Positions 8,181 through 17,246 of a stretch of 42,920 bases of DNA are shown here, piece after piece. The first letter of the stretch is position 1. The number at the start of each line of letters is the position of its first letter. The notes beneath the pieces are model-generated. The model did not search any database. It was given only the letters and a program-made list of their open reading frames with translations, and was not told where the DNA came from. Source of the DNA: Solirubrobacterales bacterium (GTDB taxonomy: Bacteria; Actinomycetota; Thermoleophilia; Solirubrobacterales; Solirubrobacteraceae); NCBI GenBank assembly GCA_025964355.1, contig JAOPZB010000107.1, positions 1 to 42,920 on the forward strand, written 5' to 3'. Made by a program: the position numbers and the translations under genes.

Positions 8181-9995
8181 CTGCGCGTCCACACGCCGGG
8201 CACGCTTTCGGAGCGCCAGCATCTCCTCAAGCGGCCGCGTGTTGGCGACGTCCTCCTTTGTGAGCCAGCCACGGCGGGCGGTGGCTATGCCCCAGCGCAT
8301 GTTCTGCAGGGTCGCCGTGCGGTGGGCGTCGGAGTCGATCACGATCAGAACGCCTGCGCGCGCAGCGGCGCGAGCGTGCACGTCGGAGAGGTCGCGACGA
8401 TCGGGGTTGGCGTTGATCTCGAGCATCGTGGCTGTCCGCGCAGCCGCCGCGAAGACGGCCTCCAAGTCGACCGCGTAAGGCGCTCGCCGCTCGATCAGCC
8501 GGCCCGTCGGGTGTCCGATCGCGTCCACGAGGGGATGCTCGATCGCGGCGATCATACGGGCCGTCATGGCCTGCTCGCCGATGCCGAAGGCCGTGTGCAC
8601 GCTGGCGATCACCCAGTCGAGCTCGGAGAGCAGCTCGTCGTCGTAGTCGAGCGATCCGTCGGGCAGGATGTTGACCTCGCTGCCAGCCAGAAGCTCGATT
8701 CCCTCGACGCGGCCGTTGGCCTCGCGAACGAGCTCCATCTGGCGTCGCAGCTGGTCGGGCGAGACGTCGTTGCCGAATCCATGGCTGGCCGAATGGTCGG
8801 TGATCGCCAGATACCCGTAGCCGCGCTCGCGCGCCGCCGTCGCCATCTCCTCGATCGTGTTGTGCCCGTCGGAGGCGATCGTGTGGCTATGCAGATCGCC
8901 GCGGATGTCGGCGAGCTCGATCAGCTGCGGCAGCGCGTCGGGCTCCCCGGGCGCGCGTGCGGCCGGTGGTCGGTCACCGTCGCGCCGGCGCCGGGCGGCC
9001 TCCAGCTCGCCGCGGTTCTCGCGCAGCTCCGGCTCGATGTAGGAGAGCCCGAGCAGCTCGTACACCTCCTCCTCCGACGCGAGCTTGTGTGTGATCCCGG
9101 TCGCGTCATCCAGTACTCCGTACTCCGAGACGTGAAGCCCACGGCGAACGGCTGCCTCGCGCAGCGCTGCGTTGTGCTCTCCGGAACCTGTGAAGTGCTG
9201 CAGCAGGTTGCCCAGCTGCTCGGGCTCGCCGATCCTCACGTCCACCGCCATGCCTGAGTGCGTGCGCGCCCGGACGCCCGAACGGCTCGCCGACGTGACG
9301 CTCTCGATCTGCTCCATTCCCGCCAGGTACCGCGCGAGCTCCTCCGGCTGGGTGGTCGTCGCGATCAGGTCGAGGTCCTTGACGCTGTCGGCCTGCCGTC
9401 GGGCCGATCCGGCGAGCCGGACCTGTGTTTCGCCGCCGGCGCTCCGGCTCAGGCCGGCGACGATCGCCTCGCCGATCTCCAGGGCTCTCGGCAGGAGGAT
9501 GCGCGGCGGCGGGCGCCCTTCCGGCCGGGGTGAGGCGTCGTCGAGGGCCGCCAGCACGCTCGCCTCGAACTTCGGGCCGAGACCGCGCACGGTGCGCAGC
9601 CGCTGGCCGAGCGCCGCCTCGCGCAGAGCCTGCGGCGAGTCGATCCCGAGCTCCGAATGCAGCAGCCGTGCCCGCTTGGGACCGAGCCCCGGAAGGTGCG
9701 TGATGGCGATCAGCCCCGGGGGAAACTGCGCGCGCAGCCTCTCCGCCGCCGGTATCGAGCCCGTCTCGAGCAGCGTGACGATCTTGTCCTGGAGTGTCTT
9801 GCCGATTCCCGGAAGCTCCGTCGCGCGTCCCTCGCGCGCGAGCGCGGCCACCGAGACGGAAGCGTTCCGCACGGCTTTGGCCGCGCTGCGATAGGCGAGC
9901 ACGCGATGCACGATGGCGCCGTCGAGCTCGTACAGGTCGCCGAGCTCATCGAACGCGTCGGCGATCTCAGCGTTGGACAGCTGTGGGTTGGCCAC
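8157..9995 (-). CDS. polX: DNA polymerase/3'-5' exonuclease PolX (PolX core + PHP domain)
   Basis: LPGIGKTLQDKIVTLLETG, LPGLGPKRARLLHSELGI, LAGSARRQADSVKDLDLIATT, DLHSHTIASDGHNTIEEMATAARERGYGYLAITDHSASHG, EINANPDRRDLSD. Confidence 0.9.
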   Translation of the reverse strand: MANPQLSNAEIADAFDELGDLYELDGAIVHRVLAYRSAAKAVRNASVSVAALAREGRATELPGIGKTLQDKIVTLLETGSIPAAERLRAQFPPGLIAITHLPGLGPKRARLLHSELGIDSPQALREAALGQRLRTVRGLGPKFEASVLAALDDASPRPEGRPPPRILLPRALEIGEAIVAGLSRSAGGETQVRLAGSARRQADSVKDLDLIATTTQPEELARYLAGMEQIESVTSASRSGVRARTHSGMAVDVRIGEPEQLGNLLQHFTGSGEHNAALREAAVRRGLHVSEYGVLDDATGITHKLASEEEVYELLGLSYIEPELRENRGELEAARRRRDGDRPPAARAPGEPDALPQLIELADIRGDLHSHTIASDGHNTIEEMATAARERGYGYLAITDHSASHGFGNDVSPDQLRRQMELVREANGRVEGIELLAGSEVNILPDGSLDYDDELLSELDWVIASVHTAFGIGEQAMTARMIAAIEHPLVDAIGHPTGRLIERRAPYAVDLEAVFAAAARTATMLEINANPDRRDLSDVHARAAARAGVLIVIDSDAHRTATLQNMRWGIATARRGWLTKEDVANTRPLEEMLALRKRARRVDAQLAQQARQ

Positions 9996-10089
9996 GCAAC
10001 CCAGGGTAGGAGCCCCGCGCCGTCGCCGAGGTCACCCCGAGGTCCTCGACGGGCCCTCAATGGATGCCACGCTCTAGGGTACGCGGCCG

Positions 10090-10809
10090 ATGTCCGGCGA
10101 GCCCTGGCTGATACTCCCCACATACAACGAGGCGGAGAACGTGCAGGCCATCGTCGCGGCCTCGGGGGAGGTGCTCGCTCGCGTCGCGCCCGACGGCTAC
10201 CGCGTGCTCATAGTCGACGACGGCTCGCCGGACGGAACCGGCGCGCTCGCCGACCGCATGGCCGACGCGCACACCTGGGTGGAAGTGCTCCATCGCGCCG
10301 AGAAGAGCGGCATCGGCCCGGCCTACCTCGCCGGCTTCCGCCACGCCCTCGACCGCGGCGCCGGCTACGTGATGGAGATGGACAGCGACTTCTCGCATGA
10401 CCCGGCCGACCTCGCCAGGCTGCTGGAGGCCGTTCGGGACGGGGCGGACCTGGCTCTCGGGTCGCGCTACGTGCCAGGGGGCGGCGTGAGCGACTGGGGC
10501 GTGTTGCGGCGGTTCATCAGCGAGGGCGGCTCGACCTACGCGCGTCTCGTGCTCGGGCTGGGGGTGCGCGATCTGACGGGCGGCTTCAAGTGCTTTCGTC
10601 GCGAGGTGCTCGAGTCGATCCACTTCGACAGCGTCCGCTCTCGCGGCTACGCCTTTCAGGTCGAGCTCACCTACCGGACCGTGCAGGCCGGCTTTGCGGT
10701 GGTGGAGGTGCCGATCGTCTTCCGCGACCGTCAGCACGGCACGAGCAAGATGTCGTGGCGTATCGCGGCCGAGGCTATGTGGCTGGTACCGCGACTTCGC
10801 TTCAGGTAG
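10090..10809 (+). CDS. Polyprenol-monophosphomannose (dolichol-phosphate mannose) synthase-like GT2
   Basis: WLILPTYNEAENVQAIV, VLIVDDGSPDGTGALAD, EMDSDFSHDPADL, LTGGFKCFRREVL, EVPIVFRDRQHGTSKMS. Confidence 0.88.
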   Translation: MSGEPWLILPTYNEAENVQAIVAASGEVLARVAPDGYRVLIVDDGSPDGTGALADRMADAHTWVEVLHRAEKSGIGPAYLAGFRHALDRGAGYVMEMDSDFSHDPADLARLLEAVRDGADLALGSRYVPGGGVSDWGVLRRFISEGGSTYARLVLGLGVRDLTGGFKCFRREVLESIHFDSVRSRGYAFQVELTYRTVQAGFAVVEVPIVFRDRQHGTSKMSWRIAAEAMWLVPRLRFR

Positions 10810-10836
10810 ACGCGCCAAAACGCCGATGCAGACGCG

Positions 10837-11586
10837 ATGGATGCCTCTGCCTACGCGTTCGCCCACGGCGTGCGTCACACGCGCAGCACCCTTCGCGCGT
10901 GGCAGCAGAGGCCCGGCCCGGTGCTGGCCGGATGGTTCGCCGGTGCAGCGGCGGCCGCACTCGGCCTGCTTGCCGCGGTCTGGGTCGTCGGCACGCTCGA
11001 TAACGGCTACCAGCAGGTCATCAGCCTGCGGCCGCCGTTCGCGGTGGGCGACGTCGGCAACGTCCTGATCGTCCTGCGCAGCAACCTCCTCGTGCTCGCG
11101 CTCCACGCGATGGCATGCGTCGCGGGGTTCATCGCCGGCAGCTCACTGCCACTGCAGGCCGAGCACCACCAAGGTGTCTCACGCTGGATCCACCAGCACG
11201 GCGGGCGGATCGCGATCACCTTCGTGGCCCTCGCCACGACCTTCTCGCTGAGTGCCCAGGCCTACCTGATCGGACACGCGCTCGCCGGCGTGTCCGGCTT
11301 CCTGCGCGTCTCGCCGGGACTGCTCCTGCTGGGGGTGCTCCCGCATGCCATTCCGGAGCTGATCGCGCTGTTCCTGCCGCTGGCGGCGTGGATAATCGCA
11401 AGCCGGCGAGGGGAGTGGGACCAGCTGCTGGCCGCGACATTTGTGACGGTGGCGATCGCCATTCCGATCCTCGTCGCCTCAGCGTTCGTCGAGGTCTACG
11501 TCTCCCCGCACCTGTTCGGTGCGCTCACCCACATCCACCCTCCGGTCGTCCGCAGCTCCGAAGGCTGGATCGTGACCGTGCACTGA
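10837..11586 (+). CDS. Stage II sporulation protein M (SpoIIM)-family membrane protein
   Basis: Multi-TM; NLLVLALHAMACVAGFIAGSSLP...GLLLLGVLPHAIPELIALFLPLAAWIIA. Confidence 0.7.
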   Translation: MDASAYAFAHGVRHTRSTLRAWQQRPGPVLAGWFAGAAAAALGLLAAVWVVGTLDNGYQQVISLRPPFAVGDVGNVLIVLRSNLLVLALHAMACVAGFIAGSSLPLQAEHHQGVSRWIHQHGGRIAITFVALATTFSLSAQAYLIGHALAGVSGFLRVSPGLLLLGVLPHAIPELIALFLPLAAWIIASRRGEWDQLLAATFVTVAIAIPILVASAFVEVYVSPHLFGALTHIHPPVVRSSEGWIVTVH

Positions 11587-11597
11587 CGCCCGCGCGG

Positions 11598-11729
11598 TCA
11601 AGGCTTGCGGTCCTCAACCTCTTCGGTCTCGTAGCGATCCTCGGAGCGAAGTAGGAACGCGAGCAGCAGGATGGCTCCGACGACCGCCACGCCGATCACG
11701 ATTCGTCCGCTCACGGCCAATGGGAGCAT
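11598..11729 (-). CDS. 43-aa single-TM small protein (MLPLAVSGRIVIGVAVVGAILLLAFLLRSEDRYETEEVEDRKP)
   Basis: Read from reverse complement; not in the ORF track; hydrophobic N-half and acidic tail. Confidence 0.5.
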   Translation of the reverse strand: MLPLAVSGRIVIGVAVVGAILLLAFLLRSEDRYETEEVEDRKP

Positions 11730-11786
11730 CGATCAAGCGTACTCCGCCGTCGATCGAGCCTCTCCGGATGCCGTCCCTTCACTTTG

Positions 11787-11792
11787 TATAGT
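11787..11792 (+). promoter_or_regulatory. Candidate -10 element (TATAGT) upstream of trxA
   Basis: AT-rich TATAGT 27 bp upstream of the ATG with AAGGAG RBS; no good -35 seen. Confidence 0.3.
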
Positions 11793-11818
11793 GGTATGCA
11801 AGCGACCAAGGAGAACCC

Positions 11819-12154
11819 ATGGCAGGCACCCTGATGCAAGTCACCGACATCAACTTCGACGCCGAGGTCCTCGAGGCAGAGGGCCCCGTGCTGGTGGACT
11901 TCTGGGCGCCGTGGTGCGGTCCCTGCCGGGTCGTCGCTCCGGTCCTTGAGGAGATCGCAGCCGAGCGCAGCGACCTGCGCATCGTCAAGCTCGACATCGA
12001 CGAGAACCCGCAGACGGCCGCTCGGTTTCAGGTTCTGTCGATCCCGACGATGATCCTCTTCAAGGGCGGCGAGCCGATCCAGACGGTGATCGGTGCCTAC
12101 CCGAAGAAGAAGCTCGAGCAGGAGCTCGAGCCGTCGCTCAGCCCCGCCGCCTGA
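11819..12154 (+). CDS. trxA: Thioredoxin
   Basis: VLVDFWAPWCGPCRVVAPVLEEIA, VKLDIDENPQTAARFQVLSIPTMILFKGG. Confidence 0.95.
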   Translation: MAGTLMQVTDINFDAEVLEAEGPVLVDFWAPWCGPCRVVAPVLEEIAAERSDLRIVKLDIDENPQTAARFQVLSIPTMILFKGGEPIQTVIGAYPKKKLEQELEPSLSPAA

Positions 12155-12224
12155 CCAATCGTCAGCGAGGGACTGAGAGAGCCTTCGCAGGGCCGGACAC
12201 GCGCGGGCTCGTTGAGGACGCACG

Positions 12225-12254
12225 CCTCCTCAGCGAGGGCCTCCTCAGCGAGGG
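12225..12254 (-). repeat. 15-bp perfect tandem duplication spanning ileS stop codon
   Basis: cctcctcagcgaggg x2; minus strand reads P R stop G G twice in frame. Confidence 0.9.
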
Positions 12255-15200
12255 TCCTGCCGTGCGGGGCGGAGGCTGATGTTGAGCGCCAACCCATCCA
12301 CCTCGGTCTGCTCGGTGTAGTCAGTCGCGGCGGCTTCGCGCACGGCGTCCACGCCGAGGTGCACCGCGACGGCCAGCGTCTCGCGCGCGATGTAGTCGCG
12401 GTGCTGCGTCGCCGCGTCCAGCAGTGGGGCGGCCCCGTCGAGGGCGAGCTCGATCCGATCCTCGACCTGAAGGCCCGCGGTTTTGCGCGCGCCCTGGATC
12501 GCGTGGACCATCTCCCGGGCGCGACCCTCGTCGCGCAGGTCAGCGTCGATGGCGAGGTCGAGTGCCACGGCGTGGGCGCCCTCACGCTCGACGCTGTAGC
12601 CGTCGGGGGCGCGCATCGTGAGGATCACGTCGTCAGCTGAGAGTGTGTGATCGCGGCCGGCCACCGCTATGCCAAGCGCGCCTCCGTCGCGCACGGCGGC
12701 GGCCACGCGGCCGGGGTCGAGCGCCGCGACCGCGTCCGCGGCCAGCGGCATCTCCTTGCCGAAGATCGGGCCAAGCGTGCGGTAGTTCGGCTTCACCTCA
12801 TAGCTGCCCAGCTCCTCCGCCGCCGCCACGAAGCGCACGCGTCTGACGTTCAGCTCCTCGCGGACGACGTCGGCGAGCCGTTCGATTCCGACGCGCTCGC
12901 GTCCGTCCGCGACCACCACCGCCTCGCTCAGCGGCTGGCGCACCTTGATCTTCGCCTGTCCCCGGGCGCCAAGCCCCAGGCGGACCGTCTCGCGCGCGAG
13001 CGCCATCGCCCGCTCGAGCTCCTCGTCGCGCGGCGCCAGCGCCGCACCTTGCGGGAAGTCGCAGAGATGCACGCTCGCGAGCGAGCCGTCGAGGTTGTCA
13101 TAGATCTCATCGGCGACGAACGGGCAGAACGGCGCGAGCAGCTCGGCCACGGTCACCAGACAGGTGCGCAGCGTCTGAAAGGCCGCACGGTCACCGTCCC
13201 AGAATCGCCTGCGAGAGCGGCGCACGTACCAGTTTGAGAGCTCGTCCACCAACCCGGCGATCGCCCGTCCCGCGCTCGTCGCGTCGTATGCGTCGAGGCG
13301 CTCGGAGACGAGGTCGGCGGTAGCGGCCGTGCGCGACAGCGCCCAGCGGTCGAGATCGTCGGCGGGGCCGCCTCGCTCCTCGTCCGGCGAGCCCCCGTCC
13401 GGGGTCGTGCCGGCCGGCGTCGCCTGGGCCGTAGTCGGGGCCGTCAGCTGCTGCGCGGAGGCGTTGGCGTAGAGGACATAGAAGTAGTACGTGGACCACA
13501 GCTGCTTGAGGAACAGGCGCACGCCCTCGCCGATCGCATCCGCCGAGAAGCGGTAGCCGTCCCATGGCTGTTTTGACGTGAAGAAGTACCAGCGCAGCGC
13601 GTCGGCCCCGTAGGTGTCGAGGACCTGCCATGGCTCGACGGCGTTGCCCTTGGACTTCGACATCTTCTGACCCTCCTCGTCGAGGATCAGGCCCAGGCAG
13701 ACGACGTTGCGGTAGGGGGCGCGCCACGACAGCAGCGTCGCGATCGCCAGCAGCGAGTAGAACCAGCCGCGCGTCTGATCCTGCGCCTCGCAGATGAAGT
13801 CAGCCGGGAAGCGCTGCTCGAAGGTCTCGGTGTGCTCAAACGGATAGTGGTGCTGGGCGAACGGCATCGAACCCGAGTCGAACCACACGTCGATCACCTC
13901 GGGCACGCGCTGCATCTGCTCTCCGCACGGCTCGCCGGTCGCCTGCTCGACGTCGGGGCACGGAAACCCGACGTCGTCCACATATGGACGGTGGTGGTCC
14001 TCGAGGACGGCACCCGACCGCTCGGCGAGCTCGGCGAAGGAGCCGACCACGTGTACATGGCCCTGCGGGCAGCGCCACACGGGCAGCGGCGTTCCCCAAT
14101 ACCGCTCACGCGAGAGGGCCCAGTCGACGTTGTTCTTCAGCCAGTCTCCGAAACGTCCGTGCTTGACGTGCGGCGGGTACCAGTTCACGGTCTCGTTCGC
14201 GTCGAGCAGCTCGTCGCGCAGCCGTGAGGTCGCGATGTACCAGGACGGTTTGGCGTAATACAGCAGCGGGGTTCCGCAGCGCCAGCAGTGCGGGTAGGAG
14301 TGCTCATACTCCTGAACCCTCAGCACCAGTCCGCGCTCGCGCAGGTCTGCGATCAGCTCCTCGGTGAGCGCCGGGTCCTTGACGAAACGGCCCTCGTAGG
14401 AGCGTCCCTCGCGGCCGAGAACGCGGCCGTCGTAGGTGCCGTCGGGGCGGACAGGGTTGTACAGGCTGCCCGCCACCGTCGGGTCGAAGGGCACGTCCGG
14501 TGAGGCGGCGGCCACGCGGTAGTCGTCCTCGCCGAAGGCCGGCGCGAGGTGCACGATTCCCGTTCCGTCCTCGGTCGTGACGAAGTCATCGGAGAGGATG
14601 GGCAGCTCTCCCGGGTCGCGGTCCCGGGCCGCGAAGATCGGCCCCCGGTAGGACTGGTACCGCTCGACCAGCTCGGCGCCCGAGAAGCGCTCGAGGATCT
14701 GTGCCGAGTCCCCGAGCACCGGCTCGACGCGCTCCTCGGCGAGCAGGAAGACCTCGTCCCCGACTTGCACCCTCGCGTAGTCGGCGGTCGGCGACACCGC
14801 CACGGCGACGTTGCCGGGAAGAGTCCACGGAGTGGTCGTCCAGACGAGCAGCCGCTCCTCGCCGACCGCGACCTGCAGCTTGAGGTAGACGCTCGGGTCG
14901 ACCACATCTTCATAGCCGAGCGCAACCTCGTGCGAGGACAGCGTCGTCTCGCAGCGCGGGCAGTAGGGGACGACCTTGTTTCCCTCATACAGCAGCCCGC
15001 GACCCGCGATCTCCGCGAGCGCCCACCAGACCGACTCGATGTAGGGCTCGTCGAGGGTGCGGTATGCATGCTCGAGATCAAGCCAGAAGCCGATCCGCTC
15101 CGTGAGGCGGTTCCACTCCTGCACATATGCGAACACCGATTCCCTGCAGGCCGCGTTGAAGGCCTCGATTCCGATTCTCTGCTCGATCTCCGCCTTCGAC

Positions 15201-15550
15201 GAGATGCCCAGTTGCTGTTCGACCGCTATCTCGACGGGAAGGCCGTGGCAGTCCCAGCCACCCTTACGCTCCACCCGGTAGCCGCGCATCGTCTGAAAGC
15301 GTGGATAGATGTCCTTGAACACGCGCGACAGCACGTGATGGGTGCCCGGCGGCCCGTTGGCGGTAGGAGGTCCCTCGTAGAAGACCCACTGGTCGGCCCC
15401 GTCGCGCATCCGCAGCGACTCGGCGAACACATCGCGCTCGCGCCAGCGCTCGAGCACCTCGAGCTCCAGCGCGGGAAGCTCCTGCCTGGGATCGACCTCG
15501 CGACGCGGCATCAGCGGATGGCTTGGATGGTCGGTCACGAGGCGGCCCAT
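12245..15550 (-). CDS. ileS: Isoleucyl-tRNA synthetase
   Basis: FYEGPPTANGPPGTHHVLSRVFKDIYPRFQTMRGYRVERKGGWDCHGLPVE, EEGQKMSKSKGNAVEPW; start ATG at 15550 chosen over the longer ORF. Confidence 0.95.
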   Translation of the reverse strand: MGRLVTDHPSHPLMPRREVDPRQELPALELEVLERWRERDVFAESLRMRDGADQWVFYEGPPTANGPPGTHHVLSRVFKDIYPRFQTMRGYRVERKGGWDCHGLPVEIAVEQQLGISSKAEIEQRIGIEAFNAACRESVFAYVQEWNRLTERIGFWLDLEHAYRTLDEPYIESVWWALAEIAGRGLLYEGNKVVPYCPRCETTLSSHEVALGYEDVVDPSVYLKLQVAVGEERLLVWTTTPWTLPGNVAVAVSPTADYARVQVGDEVFLLAEERVEPVLGDSAQILERFSGAELVERYQSYRGPIFAARDRDPGELPILSDDFVTTEDGTGIVHLAPAFGEDDYRVAAASPDVPFDPTVAGSLYNPVRPDGTYDGRVLGREGRSYEGRFVKDPALTEELIADLRERGLVLRVQEYEHSYPHCWRCGTPLLYYAKPSWYIATSRLRDELLDANETVNWYPPHVKHGRFGDWLKNNVDWALSRERYWGTPLPVWRCPQGHVHVVGSFAELAERSGAVLEDHHRPYVDDVGFPCPDVEQATGEPCGEQMQRVPEVIDVWFDSGSMPFAQHHYPFEHTETFEQRFPADFICEAQDQTRGWFYSLLAIATLLSWRAPYRNVVCLGLILDEEGQKMSKSKGNAVEPWQVLDTYGADALRWYFFTSKQPWDGYRFSADAIGEGVRLFLKQLWSTYYFYVLYANASAQQLTAPTTAQATPAGTTPDGGSPDEERGGPADDLDRWALSRTAATADLVSERLDAYDATSAGRAIAGLVDELSNWYVRRSRRRFWDGDRAAFQTLRTCLVTVAELLAPFCPFVADEIYDNLDGSLASVHLCDFPQGAALAPRDEELERAMALARETVRLGLGARGQAKIKVRQPLSEAVVVADGRERVGIERLADVVREELNVRRVRFVAAAEELGSYEVKPNYRTLGPIFGKEMPLAADAVAALDPGRVAAAVRDGGALGIAVAGRDHTLSADDVILTMRAPDGYSVEREGAHAVALDLAIDADLRDEGRAREMVHAIQGARKTAGLQVEDRIELALDGAAPLLDAATQHRDYIARETLAVAVHLGVDAVREAAATDYTEQTEVDGLALNISLRPARQDPR

Positions 15551-15644
15551 TGTAGGTGGGCCCAGCACGCCCTCGGCCGGCCGGCTCATCGACGTGACCA
15601 CCGGCGTCATGGTGATCGTGAAAGTTTGCCGGTACCCTCGAACG

Positions 15645-16796
15645 GTGAGCGCGCGCAACGACCTCACGCCGCAGGCGCTCAGGAGCCTCGCCGGCAAGCG
15701 AGCAGAGCAGAAGACCGTGCTCAGCCTGTACCTCAACCTGGACCCGGAACGGTTCGCCACCGCGCGACCGCGCGCGTCTGAGATCGACTCCCTGCTCGAT
15801 GGCGCGCATCGCGAGATCGAGGCGGGCAAGCGTCCGCACTCGGAGCTGATGGCGCTGCGCGCGGCGCTCGAGCGTGCGCGCGAGATTCTCACCGACGAAG
15901 ACCAATCCTGGTCCGAGGAAGCCCACGCCGTGGCGATCTTCATCTCGACACCGCTCCAGCTCGAGCAGCTGCTGCGCCTGCCGCACGCGCTGGAGAGCTC
16001 CGCGGTCGTGGCCGATGAGCCGTTCATCGCCCCCCTGACAGAGCTCGCGCCGGCGAGCACCGTCTGCGTGGCGCTCGTCGACGAGCGCCACGCGCGAATT
16101 CTGCAGGGACCGCCCGAGCGACTCCAGCGTGCCGGCAACATCAGCGATTCGGTGCACGGCCGTCACGACCAGGGCGGCTGGTCCCAGGCGCGCTATCAGC
16201 GCTCGCAGCAGGAAGACGTCGAGGCCCATCTGCGTCACGTCGCAGGACGGCTGCACGATCTGCTCAGCGACTCGCCCTATGACCGTCTGCTGATCGCATG
16301 TACCGAGCCGTTGTGGCCGCGGGTCCTGGCGCAGCTGCACCCCGATGTGCGTGCGCGCTTGCACGATGAGCGTCTGAAGCTCGACGTGCCCGACGCCGGC
16401 ATAGAGGAGATCGTCGCCGCCACCGATGCGGTGCTCGAGCGCGAGCATGTGGCGCACGAGGAGCAGGTGCTGGCCGAGCTTCGTGAACATCTCGCGCGCA
16501 ACAGCCGCGCAGCCGCCGGGCCGGAAGCCGTCCTTCTCGCCCTCGTCGAGCGCCGCGTCCAGGCGCTCCTCTACGAGCGCGGGCTGCAGCTGGAAGGGGT
16601 GATCTGCCCGCGCTGCGGCTGGATGGGCATCGAGGCTCAGAGCTGCCCGAACGACGGTGGCGACGTGCAGAGCCGCGAGAACGTGGTCGAGGACGCGGTG
16701 CAGGCCGCGGTCAACCAGGACGCCGAGGTGATTCCGTTACGCGACCGCGACGACCTGCGCTCCTTCCAGGGGATCGCGGCGACCCTGCGCTTCTGA
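15645..16796 (+). CDS. Bacterial archaeo-eukaryotic release-factor (eRF1)-like protein (baeRF-type)
   Basis: KTVLSLYLNLDPERFATARPRASEIDSLLDGA, HDQGGWSQARYQRSQQEDVEAHLRHVA, CPRCGWMGIEAQSCPNDGG; GTG start inferred. Confidence 0.72.
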   Translation: MSARNDLTPQALRSLAGKRAEQKTVLSLYLNLDPERFATARPRASEIDSLLDGAHREIEAGKRPHSELMALRAALERAREILTDEDQSWSEEAHAVAIFISTPLQLEQLLRLPHALESSAVVADEPFIAPLTELAPASTVCVALVDERHARILQGPPERLQRAGNISDSVHGRHDQGGWSQARYQRSQQEDVEAHLRHVAGRLHDLLSDSPYDRLLIACTEPLWPRVLAQLHPDVRARLHDERLKLDVPDAGIEEIVAATDAVLEREHVAHEEQVLAELREHLARNSRAAAGPEAVLLALVERRVQALLYERGLQLEGVICPRCGWMGIEAQSCPNDGGDVQSRENVVEDAVQAAVNQDAEVIPLRDRDDLRSFQGIAATLRF

Positions 16797-16808
16797 GCCA
16801 CGGGCTCT

Positions 16809-17195
16809 TCACACCGCGACGCCCGCCGCGCCCAGCCACGCGCGCACCGGCGCGGGTGGCACGCCGTGGTACTCGGCTCTGGCGGCGAGACGCAGGAGCG
16901 TCGTCGCCTCCGAGTCGATCTCGTCTCGCCTGAACGCGAGATACACCGCTACGGCTCGGGCCATCGCTAGCGACGAGTCCGGCGGGAGCGAGAGGTTCTG
17001 CCAGTCGGGGGCGATCGCTTCGAGCACTTCATCGATCCACAGTTCCACGTCGGCGATCGCCCGGATCGGCGCATCGGCGTCCTCGAAGCGTGCCAGCAGG
17101 TCGCCGAGGCGATCGTCGATCTCGCCTATTTCGCATACCTCGACCGCGCGATGAACGGCCTCGGAGGTCGTGAGCGAGTGCGGCTGAGTGGGCAC
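16809..17195 (-). CDS. Hypothetical protein
   Basis: GTG start; VPTQPHSLTTSEAVHRAVEVCEIGEIDDRLGDLLARFEDAD...; fits between eRF1-like gene and hydrolase. Confidence 0.5.
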   Translation of the reverse strand: MPTQPHSLTTSEAVHRAVEVCEIGEIDDRLGDLLARFEDADAPIRAIADVELWIDEVLEAIAPDWQNLSLPPDSSLAMARAVAVYLAFRRDEIDSEATTLLRLAARAEYHGVPPAPVRAWLGAAGVAV

Positions 17196-17246
17196 GTGCG
17201 ATCTCTTCCCGCGTGGCAACCGTTGAAAACGCGGGCCGACCATACG

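Noticed and set aside
15551-15644. T-box leader upstream of ileS
   Set aside because: The divergent gap is only about 94 bp, too short for a T-box, and no T-box sequence was seen.
14549-15781. 410-aa plus-strand ORF
   Set aside because: Antisense to the ileS 5' half; no domain and conflicts with the eRF1-like gene start.
15551-16141. N-terminal extension of the ileS ORF (1298-aa version)
   Set aside because: Would overlap the eRF1-like gene on the other strand; IleRS homology begins near the ATG at 15550.
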